A stretch of DNA of 64,000 nucleotides, from positions 50,795,196 to 50,859,195 of the forward strand of contig CM061063.1 in the NCBI GenBank assembly GCA_030762895.1. The letters run 5' to 3'. Under the pieces are notes generated by a model. It searched no databases. It was given only the letters and a program-made list of their open reading frames with translations, and was not told where the DNA came from. A program made the position numbers and the translations under genes. Origin of the DNA: Sophora flavescens (Eukaryota > Streptophyta > Magnoliopsida > Fabales > Fabaceae). Below, piece by piece: positions 46,624-58,400 of the stretch (position 1 is its first letter; each line of letters opens with the position of its first letter).

Positions 46624-47118
46624 TATCCAACGAGTAAGGATATTGATATTAAAGTTGTTATCCACATGGGTATAGGTCCAGGTATAAGTAATTTTTTTAA
46701 ATGTGCGGATATGAAGACTGAGTACCCTACCCATTGCAATCCCCATAAATCCATGTCAATTAATTAGGAAATGCTTCGAATCAGTGGGTAACATCTCAAA
46801 GGAAGAAAAGGAAACGCATAAACAAAACATAAGTCCACCTTATAGTGCTCGACAATCTGCCCTCAAGGATTTTGTCAATCTGCATGTTAATTCCACTTTG
46901 CACCCATCTTATAGTGCCTTTATTAGGTTCCCGCCATATTAAACAAAAGTTAAACAAATTTCTTATAATTTGGTCCTTATATAATAGTCCTTACAGTCAG
47001 CTTAGTTCTAGGTAAACCCCTCTCAACTCTCTTGAACAGCAGGCCAAGCTGCTTCAAACTTGTTTCCCACTTCGTATAACCTCAGTGCATGATATAATTC
47101 ATATTAACATCATTGCAC
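46624..47118. other. Intergenic; possible promoter of the CLE-like gene
   Basis: Host DNA from the CACTA1 target site to the CLE-like start codon. A TATATAATA at about 46978-46986 lies some 135 bp before the ATG and could be its TATA box. No other feature seen. Confidence 0.45.
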
Positions 47119-47382
47119 ATGGAGAATCCAACACTACAAGCAGTTTCTAAACTTGGTCTAATCATCTTGATGATCATGTCCACCTTGTTCATGAGTGTGC
47201 ATTCTCGAAGGCTTGAAGGGTACAGCCAACACCTTCTGCATGAGTTAATTTTGGTTCGAATGAAGCACACACGTTATCGAGCTGCTCTTGAAGATAGTGT
47301 CTCGCCACCAATTGCAGGAGACAGAACCGCGCCATCAGGACCAAATGCTAAGCATAACAAATCAGGTCCACCATCTACTTGA
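47119..47382 (+). CDS. CLE-like secreted peptide precursor, 87 aa
   Basis: A single-exon frame from the ATG at 47119 to TGA at 47380-47382. Residues 1-29 form a clear signal peptide (hydrophobic core LGLIILMIMSTLFMSV, likely cut after VHS). A variable, charged middle follows. Near the C-terminus is RTAPSGPNAKHN (47323-47358), which fits the 12-residue CLE consensus R-x-x-P-S-G-P-N-P-x-H-N at Arg1, Pro4, Ser5, Gly6, Pro7, Asn8, His11 and Asn12. Position 9 is Ala instead of Pro and position 10 is Lys. A short KSGPPST tail ends the protein. CLE peptides are released by proteolysis, hydroxylated on the motif prolines, and bind leucine-rich-repeat receptor kinases to control stem-cell, vascular or nodulation programmes. 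Length, lack of introns and layout all match the family. Which receptor or process it serves cannot be told. Confidence 0.75.
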   Translation: MENPTLQAVSKLGLIILMIMSTLFMSVHSRRLEGYSQHLLHELILVRMKHTRYRAALEDSVSPPIAGDRTAPSGPNAKHNKSGPPST

Positions 47383-49787
47383 TTTTGTGGAGCAATCCCT
47401 CCGATCCAGATTCCCTACGGTCATTTTATCATGCGGTTACCACAACCACTATACATATTTTTCTAGAAACCGTACATGGTTTCTGAAAATGGGTCACGGT
47501 TCTTGTTTAAATCATAACATAAGTGATCGAAGGGAATCTAAATCCAAATCTCAATCCTCCTCTCTTGCATGCTTTTTCGATTAATTAAATTTCATATTTT
47601 GTAATAAAACCCTGCATTCTCTCACAACCCCGTGTTCTGGAGGATATGTAGCTTCGGTGTGTGGAGCATTATCATTTTGTTATATGCTCTTTTTTTGTGC
47701 AGTGAGATATCGTGTTCCTCATATAGGCCATACCATTATCTTTTTTAACAATGTAAGGGTTTTTCTTTTAATGTATGTTGTAACTGATGAAGTCATAAGC
47801 TTTTGATATGTGTCTTCTCTTATTAGAATCTTTTACCTTCTCTCGTTATACATTGACTAGTCCCTTTTTCTGATAGTTTTGTCTAGTGTTAGTCTTTTCT
47901 GAATCAAGCAAACGATCAGAGTTTTATGATTTTTTTTTTATAAGCAGTTTTATGAAAAATATTGAATTGGCAACTGATGCTAGTCTGATGATAATGAAAA
48001 ATGGGAACCCATATACATCCTTGTGCTTAGGAATTTTTTTTGCTGCGTATAATTTTCTCTTTCGTCATGGTTCTGGTACAAATATTGCTCCTGTGAAATT
48101 TGAAGAGGTGTAAAAAAGAGACTGCTAAAACAATAATGTGTAGAAATTAATATCTTCTTGTGTTTATTGAGATCAGAACCACTGCAGTGATAATTTTTTT
48201 ATGAGTATTTTTACATTAGATTTGGCTCCTTTAAAATCAAGCATTCACTTTAAAGGGAAAAAATTGAATTATTTCAATTATTGATGAAAACAATAAATGA
48301 ATGAGATTTTCCATTATATTAATTATCGATTACAGATTGAGATTTTCTATTATAAACCATTAATAAAGTGTACCCCTAACACTTTTAAGATTTGAGTTAG
48401 TCTTTATTACTTTTTTTTTGGTAGAGTTTTTTTTTTTTTTTGGGTAGAGAGTTAGTCTTTACGTTGATGTCAATGATTTAATTTTTACTACCAAATAATT
48501 AATTTGTTGTTGGATCATTACTGTTCAGTTTTTATTTTATTTTAATTAAATTAAACATCCATTGTATTTTAATTAATTTTAATTATATTTTAAAAAGTAA
48601 TAATCAAAATCAAAGTTTAAAAAAAACAATAAAGTCCAACATAATTGGTAAATAGCTGGCTCTCATGTTCAATTATTGTAGTGTGTATAAAAAAGACTTT
48701 GTTGAGAGAGACAAAATACACTTTAATGATATTTACGTCTCAAAAGGGATTAGATTTTTTTTATCGTTTAGGGATACCCTTGGTGCGCACATAAAAAAAA
48801 TAGTGCTTCAAAATAATTCTTAGAAATTAATCAAAACCCTATGATTGACTTATATATGGTTTTGACTACATTAGGAATTATTCAATGACCTGAAACTTAA
48901 ACTCGTAATTAAAGCTTCTCAATTTTGGTCATTAATTAGGGATTTTTGTATTCTATCTATAAAATATACAATCTCATAGATAGATTAGATTATGCCATCA
49001 GTATACATACTATGATCCCTCAAAGACGGGTGATGCGCATCTTCTTCTTTTTTTTTCATTCAAAGAAATTTTATTAAAGAAATAGTAAATCACTATGATC
49101 TATGACATTGATATAAATACATTCCAATAAGTTCATGCTCCATTCTATAAATGAGAAGTAAACTTTATCTACCTCTGCACTAATTCCAACCCGATATCTC
49201 ACCTTAATTAAATCCACTAAATTAACAATATCAATCCTCCCCTCAACATAATTTCATTCCTATATAGGTATAAAGACCAAACATCTTTGAATCTACCTCC
49301 TTCCACTTTTGCGCATATTCCTGATGGCAGAGCTTATTGTATAGTAGTACTACTATTACTACTAAACATAGTCATATTATTTCAAATTGGCAGATAAAAA
49401 CCCTCATAAATATATAATATATGATGCCACCAAGAAGATATTCACTACGTTATTACGGACCCATAAAGTAGCATAGGGGACCGAAAGACTCTATTCAGCG
49501 AGTTTTTAAACTTTTGTGAAATGATCTTTGATACCCTTGATGCAAGGCAAAGGGCAAATGGCCAAGGTCATAAAAGCAGCATCCATGGAAGGTATATCTC
49601 GATCGGAGAACCATATATATATGTACCTAATAATATAAAGTAAGTGAATAGGAATGCACAGGCCATGGTTTCGCACTAAACCTCTAAAGAAAGTGAAGCT
49701 TTATATACCTGGCGTGAAAAGTTTGAGGCTACAGTTTCTTAACAGCATCTCTAATTCTTCATTTCATTACATCAAACTGTTTTCCAG
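47383..49787. other. AT-rich intergenic DNA, no gene seen
   Basis: The first few hundred bases are probably the 3' UTR of the CLE-like gene. Beyond that there are only poly-T runs and short frames without coding character (for example 47886-48113). No transposon termini recognised. Confidence 0.5.
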
Positions 49788-50048
49788 CTATGCTGCTTGC
49801 ATGTGGCTTCATTTGTTGCTATAGTGGCCTCCACTAGCTATACAGGTACCGTCATTTGTTTTCTAATTTGTATTTATTTGTGTTCTGCCCCACATATGAA
49901 CACCAAGCCCAAAAAAGCTCAAAGAAGGTGCCACGAGCTGGACAACCCACCTTTAGCCGGGCAAATCAACCAGTTAGAGTCAAAGGCTTATAGGATGAGG
50001 ATAGGCCTACACCCCCTAACCCTTAGAGAATGGATCCCCACCAATCAA

Positions 50049-50589
50049 ATGGTGTCACCGATAAGGTCTGTCCCTAAATCACATGACCACTCAATCACTG
50101 TCACCCTGATCACCGCTGATCCTGAACGTCATGCAGTAAGGGGCAGTGTTTTATCTCCTTGTGTACCATACGCTACACAACGAGGGGCAACTTACCAGCA
50201 ATGGCAGACACCTATACCCCATATTAGGGGCATCACTATAAAAAAACTATAAAACCATGAGACAATGTAATTAAGTTCTTATTATCATCTAAATGCATTA
50301 TATATATATATATTTGCAACCCTTTACTTATTTATGCATCAAGTGGTGTCACCGATAAGGTCTGTCCCTAAATCACATGACCACTCAATCACTGTCACCC
50401 TGATCACCACTGATCCTGAACGTCATGCAGTAAGGGGCAGTGTTTTATCTCCTCGTGTACCATACGCTACACAAGGAGGGGCAACTTACCAGCAATGGCA
50501 GACACCTATACCCTATATAAGGGGCATCACTATAAAAAACTATAAAACCATGAGACAATGTAATTAAGTTCTTATTATCATCTACATGC

Positions 50590-50632
<43 letters not shown>

Positions 50633-50667
50633 TTATTTGCAACCCTTTACTTATTTATGCATCAAGT
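50049..50667 (+). repeat. Tandem duplication of a 0.3-kb LTR-like promoter block
   Basis: 50049-50343 and 50344-50667 are two copies of one unit starting TGGTGTCACCGATAAGG and ending TTATGCATCAAG, differing at a handful of positions and in an AT microsatellite. Each carries a CCYATATWAGGGGCATCACT block and an AACTATAAAACCATGAGAC block, as in a retroelement promoter. Related GC-richer sequence precedes the first copy (about 49880-50048). It may be a solo LTR with an internal duplication; no target duplication was found. Confidence 0.55.
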
Positions 50668-52171
50668 GTCTTTGCAGGTACCCCATTCGATTCAAACAGT
50701 GGAGCAGAAAAGGAGACAAGGCAAAGCACCACCCCCAAGCTTGAAGATACAGTTTTCCACCATTCCAGTGCAGACCCAAATGCCCACAGAAGCCTTGACA
50801 TTGTTTTGATTCACCTCCAGAACAATTTCTTTTGTTTTTTCATATATAGTCTAAAGCTTATCTAAAATGAATTTATCCTTGAGATGAGTAAATGAGTATA
50901 TATTTACTATATATTGAATAATATGTAGTCGAAATTTTAGTGTATTTTAAATTTGTGTATGGACAAAAGTTGATTGGGTGGGGAGAACCCGTGTGTCCAA
51001 CAAGTTCCTCGACGGAGATTAGTCATTGCTAATAGTTGTGGATACTTTGTCCTTATAACATGATTACAAAATAAAGTGTACTTTAAATTAAATAATAATA
51101 GAAATATCTTTTTATTTATCAAACAAAAGAAATTAATATACATAGTACAAAGGATGTTTCAATTCATTTATATAAGAAAAAGATATACCTTCTCAACACA
51201 AAAAATGACTACGTTTACTTTTTATATATAGATTCAAATAGCAAAGAGGATTGTGATATCAATAGGTATATATAAAACAAACACCTTGACTTTTAGATGT
51301 GGTTCAACTCTATATTCCAACTTTAATTAATTCTAATAGCTTATTTTTTGTATCAACCGAAAACTAATATTAATAGAAGTACAGATAACAAGACCCGATA
51401 CATAATTGTAAACACTCTGCTGGGCTCAAACTCCATTGTGCAAAAGAAAAATAAACACCCACAGCTTTTGCTTTAATCCAAGTCCATGACCTCATCAATT
51501 AATCATTTATACTAAGTATAGTCAAAATCCAAATCATTTTATCTAAAATACAATACTATTTCTATGCAACCAAATTGACCATAAATTGTAGGTTGGCGGT
51601 GAACTGCAATTGGTCTTGATGTATGAGTTTAAAGCACCCGTTGTCCTCCTTTAATATTATTTGTTTGCTAATTATCCACAAAAAATTCTCAAATCTTGGA
51701 ATGTAATCTCATTCTAATGTATCCAAATGGACCAAATAATAAAGCACCAACCAAGTTGCTAACTATATTTAGATTTCTCTCTTTTTAATTAGCAAACTTG
51801 AATGTTGAAGGAAGTGCATCTTACAATCAAGCAGTAAATATAAAATACACCCAGACGTTAGGATAGAGATTGCAAGCAATCTTGCTATTTTATTATAAAA
51901 TATTTTTGCTTTTAAATTTCACAAAAATACGATGGCCGACTGGTGAACATTTACATATATACAAATAAAGTTTTTTGATTATTATGCATTACTAATGTAA
52001 AACTATCGATCAATTACAAAATTGTTGTATCGTTAAAAATATTTTACTTTTGTAAATAATTATCTTGAAAATCATGCATATAAGAGAAGACGTCATCTTG
52101 CTGTGGTTTGGTGGCTTCTTACATAATGGACTTCATTTTGTCACTATGGGCCTTCATAAATAATCCCCAAA
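50668..52171. other. Intergenic DNA, no supported gene
   Basis: A splice-acceptor-like TTTGCAG at 50672-50678 precedes about 140 bp of non-repetitive, moderately GC-rich sequence that reads open in one frame. I could not connect it to a start codon. The rest is AT-rich and featureless. Confidence 0.4.
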
Positions 52172-52313
52172 ACCTTTATGGTGTATTTGGATGAGGAAAT
52201 TCAAGAGGATAATGTACTTTTAGAGGATAATTAGAATCCATCAATGTAAAAATACAATACATTTTACATTGATGAATTCATCTTTACCCCCCCCCCCCCC
52301 CCAAACACATCAT
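52172..52313. repeat. Possible hAT-like MITE with a poly-C tract
   Basis: Ends read TGTATTTGG and, inverted, TGTGTTTGG. The centre has an inverted pair (CATCAATGTAAAA and TTTTACATTGATG). A run of about 18 C lies at 52290-52308. No target duplication is convincing, so the boundaries are tentative. Confidence 0.4.
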
Positions 52314-53036
52314 TATAGTCATTTTTACTTCTTTGTATTGGTTTTCCCATGTTTTTCTATTTACAACGTTGTTAATGCTATCTTTACAAACAAACATTTA
52401 ATAACGGGACATAGATAGTATTTAAAAACGTTATTAAAAGAAACATGAAAACCCTATTAAAAATATTTGTTGTAGTGAACGTGTTGAATCTAACTCACTC
52501 TAGTTGCACACTCGCATACAGTGAAGAATTGAGAGAATGACTTATTCTCACATTGTGTTTATTCAATATCATCAACTAGCCTAGGCAATTACAATCAGTT
52601 ATACAATTTGATCAACTACTGTTATTTATCAACTTAACTAAACATGTAACTACTTAATAACCAACCTAACTAACAAATGCTAACTGAATTATTCACAATA
52701 CAACCGAGATTTGTTCGCCAAAATTTGAAGATGAGCATAACCCGCATGGGTGGTGTCCTTAATATATATGATGGGTGCGACAAGGGGGAAGGTACTGGAT
52801 GGTGGAGTTGGACATAATGATGTTAGTGGGCTAGCGAGAAATTTGATCGAACAAAGTGAAGATGGACAGAAAGAAGGGCGAATCATTTACTTGTGCCTAA
52901 ATATAATTTTTAAACAGGAAATACATATTCAGTCAAAAATAAAATAAAATAGGAAATACGTATTCATACATTTTTTTATAAAACCATATTTTCAAGAATG
53001 ATATCATAAAAAAAATTATTGCTAAATATTTTAAAA
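52314..53036. other. AT-rich intergenic DNA, nothing recognised
   Basis: Short frames only. The stretch ends at the 9-bp target site ATTTTAAAA of the Mutator-type element. Confidence 0.45.
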
Positions 53037-54050
53037 GGTGACTTCTAGGCTAAGGGAGCAACTAAATCCCTCACCCATGAGGGAGTAATTATGACCATTG
53101 GATATAATAGTTAAATAAATGAATGGTTCTGATGACTCTAGGGTGACCTGATCTCCTGGTTCCAATATTAATGAAACCCATATCATTGTTTTTGCATCGG
53201 ACGATTTTGCCCTATGCATAACCTCCATCAGCCTCCGACGACTTCCGCCTTCTCCACAGCCTCCAACGACTTCCGATAAACCATATCCGACCACCACTGC
53301 AAAGCCGCCTCAAGTCCGCGTCGCAGCCCAGTCACCGCCACGCAAGCGTGTGACTCCGAACGCACATCAGAAACCCTAGAGTCGTAGAAGTCGTCTTTGT
53401 TCATCCTGATGAGGAAATCGGCGGTGAAGTCACCGTCGTCGAAGATGGAGTTGTAGTCGTCGAGTTGCGTTCGAAGGAGTGGAGGAGTCGTAATCGTCGA
53501 CTTGCGCTAGACTGTGTGAAGGGGCCGGATCTGGTCGTTTACAGACGGCGGCACAACGATGAGTGCGGTGGAGACAAGAACGTAATACACGGTGGCGTGA
53601 GGGTGGTCAACGGTGAAGGTGGTCGGACGACTTCTGGTGATGGTTTTTCTGGTTGTTATTGTTTGTTTTTTGTTGAGTTAATTTTTTAATGGATGTTCAT
53701 CGATACAGTTACTGAAATGGCAGGTGCTAACCGTCAACAATGTTATTTCTCTGTTTTTGATAATCCTGAGAGGGTTAGGGGAGCTGTCTTCCTTGCTTCA
53801 CTCAAGAGAGGCCAAAACTACTGGGAACAAATTGTGTTCATTGGATGTAAGAGTTTTCATCTGTTGTCATTTTGATTAACTTTGCTGTTGCGATTGTTGT
53901 ATTTCTGAGGTTTCTGGGAAGGGGAAGAGGGGGTGGTGGTGAAGGAAGGGGTAAAAATGGAAGATTCATATCTGCTTTACCTGCTACATCCGGTTAGCAT
54001 TGCTCCCTTATGATAAGGGACTTAATTGTTCCCTCACTTTAGATGCCACC
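53037..54050. mobile_element. Mutator-type element, probable Pack-MULE, 1014 bp
   Basis: Perfect 9-bp target duplications ATTTTAAAA (53028-53036 and 54051-54059) flank the element. The ends are about 50-bp imperfect inverted repeats (GGTGACTTCTAGG...AGGGAGCAAC against GGTGGCATCTAAA...AGGGAACAAT). The interior (about 53200-53880) is much richer in GC than its surroundings and has CGACGACTTCCG- and GTCGTCG-type coding-like sequence with short open frames. There is no transposase. These traits define Pack-MULEs, which carry copies of host gene pieces. I cannot name the parent gene. Confidence 0.75.
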
Positions 54051-54059
54051 ATTTTAAAA

Positions 54060-54780
54060 AGCATATTTAGTTAGCATTTATTTTTTTTGGAAATCTTATT
54101 TAAAATTTATGTGATTTGTAATGTATATTTCTAAATATACATATATACATAATTGTAGAAAAAACGTGACACCATCAATCAATCATATATTATTAGAATT
54201 TAATTGATATACATTGATAGTGTAAAGTTTTTTTACATTGTCAATCAATCAGAAATTGACATGTCCTTACAAATATTGAATTCTTACTCTAACCACCTTA
54301 AAAGTCTTCAACTCTATGATTTTTGATTGATTGTCGGTATAAAAATCTTTACGCTAACAGTACATACAAATTAAACTCATATTATTATTTTATTAAAAAT
54401 ATTATTTTTATAATAATTTTCTTTAAAATAACATATGAATATGATTAGTTGACAATACAATAGACTTTTCCATAACCATCATTAAAATTAAACTCATTTT
54501 CTTTTGGGGCTTTTCTTTTATATCAATCATTATTATTTTCTACCTCGTCCAACACATATGCAGAATTGGGCCGTAGATGTTCAAAACCACGGGCTTCATT
54601 ATCCTAAGAAGGAAGGCTTTGACCCATAACTTAAAGCTCCACATAGAAAGGCCGAAAAAGCACATATGCTCTCCAACCGCCATACCGGCGCGTGCATAAA
54701 CCTTCCGAGAATAAGTCGGCGCCAGCAACTCACAGAACCGGCGAGTAGTCAACACGCTCCACTCCTCCGCTTACGAAAAC
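54060..54780. other. Intergenic DNA grading into the GTE promoter
   Basis: AT-rich to about 54530, then GC-rising sequence upstream of the bromodomain gene. The short frames on either strand near 54540-54990 have no recognisable product and look like promoter DNA. Confidence 0.45.
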
Positions 54781-54822
54781 TTTTCCCGCCACAACAGCTC
54801 CCCATCCTCAAATCCCCACGTG
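54781..54822 (+). promoter_or_regulatory. E2F-like site and G-box upstream of the GTE gene
   Basis: TTTTCCCGCC at 54781-54790 fits the plant E2F consensus TTTCCCGC. CACGTG at 54817-54822 is a perfect G-box. Both lie about 660-700 bp before the start codon, within the GC-rich promoter block. Motif matches only. Confidence 0.45.
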
Positions 54823-55098
54823 ACCCGCACGTCCCTCAGCTCCTCTCTTCTCATTGGTGCGTTGTCATCACGCCACTGACGCAGGCGTGAGTCCGCGTCC
54901 CCAATTTTCGATGATCTAATGCTTCCCGGGCACGGCTCTATGGTGCACCCCAAACGCTTCATCTGGTCCACGGGTCCCCACGAACCCACCGTTGCCCTAC
55001 ACCTATCACCATTCCATAAAACGGCATTCGTTTTGATGAAGAGAGAGAAAAAAGAGACGGAAGAGTTCTAGAGAGAGAAAGTGTGCGTGTGCGTGTGC

Positions 55099-55124
55099 GA
55101 GAGAGAGAGAGAGAGAGAGAGAGA
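55099..55124. repeat. (GA)n microsatellite in the GTE 5' leader
   Basis: About 12 GA units follow a short GTGTGC run. The position, about 355 bp before the start codon, suggests transcribed 5' UTR. Confidence 0.7.
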
Positions 55125-55469
55125 CGAAGAGTTTCTAGTTCTTTCAGAGAGAGAGAAAGTGAGATCTGATCGGAACCAAGGGAAACGAGCTTCGAAACCC
55201 TAACGTCTGCTCCTTCCTCTCTTTATGCGATTTTCTGGGTCTGGTTCTTCGTTCTTTTCTCTTGGTCTGAAGAAGGTTTCGATTTCGAGTGAGCCCTAGG
55301 AATTTTGGAGGTGGAAGGAAGCCCTAGAAATTCTAGGTTTTCGGTGGTGTTTTAATTTATTTTATTCCTTGTTTTAGTGCTTGTATTGGGTGATTGTTTG
55401 ATTTGTGAGTGCGTAAAACCCTAAGTTTTTGGGAGATTTGGGGATTGGTGTTAGAAATTAGGGTTTTGG

Positions 55470-55496
55470 ATGCATGTATGGCTTCGGGACCTATAG
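55470..55496 (+). CDS. Upstream ORF overlapping the GTE start, 8 codons
   Basis: ATG at 55470 opens MHVWLRDL and stops at 55494-55496, running past the main ATG at 55478 in another frame. A second overlapping upstream ATG at 55474 gives a 12-codon frame ending at 55512. Such overlaps usually lower translation of the main frame. Expression is inferred. Confidence 0.4.
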   Translation: MHVWLRDL

Positions 55497-58400
55497 TTGG
55501 TGGAGACGATGAAGGTAGAGAGAAGCGGAGATTCGCAGCGAACAAGGTCTACACCAGGAAAGTGTTCAGAGGCTCTAAGAAAGACCGCAACGCCGTGAAT
55601 ACAGTTGCTCCCGCCACCGCAACTGCTGAAAACGATGCCCCCACCGCTACTGCCGCCACCACTGCCACCGCCACCAACAACATTCTGGCCGCTGCACTGC
55701 CTGTTGAGGTGCCGGAGGATGGGAATTTGTCTCAGTCGCAAGTGAATTCAGGGGAGGATGGGAATTTGGCTCAGCCGAGGGCAAGTTCAGAAGAGGGTGG
55801 AAATTTGTCTCAGTCGCAAGTGAATTCAGGAAAGGATGAGAATTTGGCTCAGCCGCAAGCAAATTCAGAAGGGGGTGGGAATTTGTCTCAGCCGCAAGTG
55901 CATTCAGGGGAGGGTGGGAATTTAGCTCAATCAGAGGTGTGTTCAACAGAGAATGAGGACTTGGCTCAGCTCCAAGCAAAATCATCATTGGAGGATGGGA
56001 GTTTGGCTAAGCCGCTAGTGGATTCAACATTAGAGGATGGGAATTCAGCCCAGCCACAAGTGGATTCAACATTGGATGGGAGTTCGGCTCAGCCACAAGT
56101 GAATTCAACCTTAGAGGATGGGAATTCGGCGCAGCCACAAGTGGATTCAACATTGGACAATGGGAATTTGGCGCAGCCACCAGTGAATTCAGCATTGGAG
56201 GACGGGAATTTGGCTAAGCCACCAGTAGATTCAGCACTGGAGGATGGGAATTTGGCTCAGCCACCAGTGAAATCAACATTAGAGGATGATAATTCGACTC
56301 AGCCACAAGTGGATTCAATAATAGAGGATGGGAATTCGGCTCAGCCACAAGTGGATTCAATATTAGAGGATGGGGATTCGGCTCAGCCACAAGTGGATTC
56401 AACATTGGAGGATGGGAATTTAGCTCAGCCACTTGTGAATTCAACATTAGAGGATGGGAGTTTGGCTCAGCCACTAAGAGATTCAACATTGGAGGATAGG
56501 AACTCTGCTCAGCCTCTGGTGGTGCTGGTTTCTGACGACTCATGCAGCCATCAGCGGGATGAACCTTCTAGCCTCCATGTTCAGCGGGATGACGATGGAC
56601 CTTCAAGCCCCGACCATCTGCAGGATGCAGTTCCTAGCCGGAACCTGCCTTCGAGAAATGGGGTTGTGGAGCCGCAGCAGGATGATGATGGACCTTCAAG
56701 CCCCACCCATCAGCAGGACATGATTCCTTGCACCCGGGACCTGCCGTTGGGAAATGGGCTTGTGGAGCCACGAATGGAGGACCGAATTAAGATCAGTTTG
56801 GCCTCGAAGTCGAAGCAAGAGATGCAGGAATTACGGTGGAAGCTTGAAAGCGAGCTGGATATTGTGAGAAGTTTGGTCAAGAGGATTGAAGTCAAGCAGG
56901 GGCAGGTTAGTGGGTACGGTAATTCGAATTTGTTGGTGGGTTATAGGATTGACAATGGGAATGGAGCAAAGCGTGCTCACTCAGAGGTGGCGTCTGCTGG
57001 TGTTCCACGAGAGTATACAAGGCCTCTGCACCAGTTAAGTTTCTCAGCGTTGGAGAATAGTCAGGGTATCAGTGAAAATGTTGAGAAGGAGAAGAGAACG
57101 CCCAAAGCCAACCAATTTTATCGTAATTCGGAGTTCTTGCTTGCAAAAGATAAATTCCCACCTGCAGAGAGTAACAAGAAGTCAAAATTGAGTAGGAAGA
57201 AGCAAGGTGGGGTAGAAATGGGACACGGTCTTGGGATGGGATCTAAGTTTTTCAAGAGCTGTAGTTCACTGCTTGAAAAATTGATGAAGCACAAGCATGG
57301 TTGGGTTTTTAATGCTCCTGTTGATGTTAAGGCTCTTGGTTTGCATGATTATTTTACTATAATCACACATCCAATGGACTTGGGTACTGTGAAGTCAAGG
57401 CTGTACAAGAATTGGTACAGATCACCAAAGGAGTTTGCAGAGGATGTGAAACTCACTTTTCGTAATGCTATGACTTATAATCCAAAGGGACAAGATGTTC
57501 ACATAATGGCAGAGCAGCTATCAAAGGTATTTGAGGATAGATGGGCTATAATAGAGTCAGATTACAATCGCGAGATGAGATATGGCATAGATTATGGGGC
57601 AGCTCCCCCTGCACCTTCACCGTTGTCTAGAAAAGTTCCTGCTTTTCCTCCTCCGCCTCTTGATATGAGAAGGATTTTAAATAGATCAGAATCATTGGCA
57701 CAAACTCCAAGACCCACCATGAGCATTACACCATCAAGTAGAACCCCGGCTCCAAAAAAGCCAAAAGCAAAAGATCCTCATAAAAGGGACATGACATTTG
57801 AGGAGAAGCAAAAACTAAGCACTAACCTCCAGAGTTTACCTTCAGAGAAACTTGATGCTATTGTACAAATCATTAAGAAGAGAAATTCAGCACTTAGTCA
57901 ACATGATGATGAAATTGAAGTGGACATTGATAGTGTGGATGCTGAGACTCTCTGGGAGCTTGATAGATTCGTTACCAACTATAAGAAAAGTTTGAGCAAA
58001 AACAAGAGAAAGGCCGAAATCGCTCAAGCTAGAGCACAGGCTGTGCAGAATGCCCTCCAGAAGGTAAAATATCGAATTTTAATTTCTAATTGTCGGTTTC
58101 TACTTTGGGATACGAATATTACTAATTGCAGTTTTCCTTGCTTTCTGTTGAGCCAGGCACCAGTTATGGTAGAGGTTCCGAAAGAAACACAAGCAGGTAA
58201 CCCTTTTAAGAATCAAGTTGGGGTCTTTGGACTACTATTTATCTCAATTTTTTTTTTAATATCTTGTCTGCCTGTTTTTGAGCAGATGAAAGAAATGTCC
58301 CCCCATCCATGCACGTGCAAGGGGGAAATCAAGCAGATAATGGGAGTAGGTCAAGTAGTTCAAGCAGCTCAAGCAGTGATTCTGGATCTTCTTCAAGTGG

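Noticed and set aside
47886..48113. Small frame downstream of the CLE-like gene
   Set aside because: AT-rich, poly-T containing, no motif or signal peptide.
49797..50252. 151-residue protein across the first LTR-like unit
   Set aside because: It starts at TTG, half of it lies in the tandemly duplicated promoter block, and the second copy repeats the same peptide. Not a credible gene.
54540..54989. Frames on both strands upstream of the GTE gene
   Set aside because: GC-rich promoter DNA has few stops by chance; both strands are open and neither matches a family.
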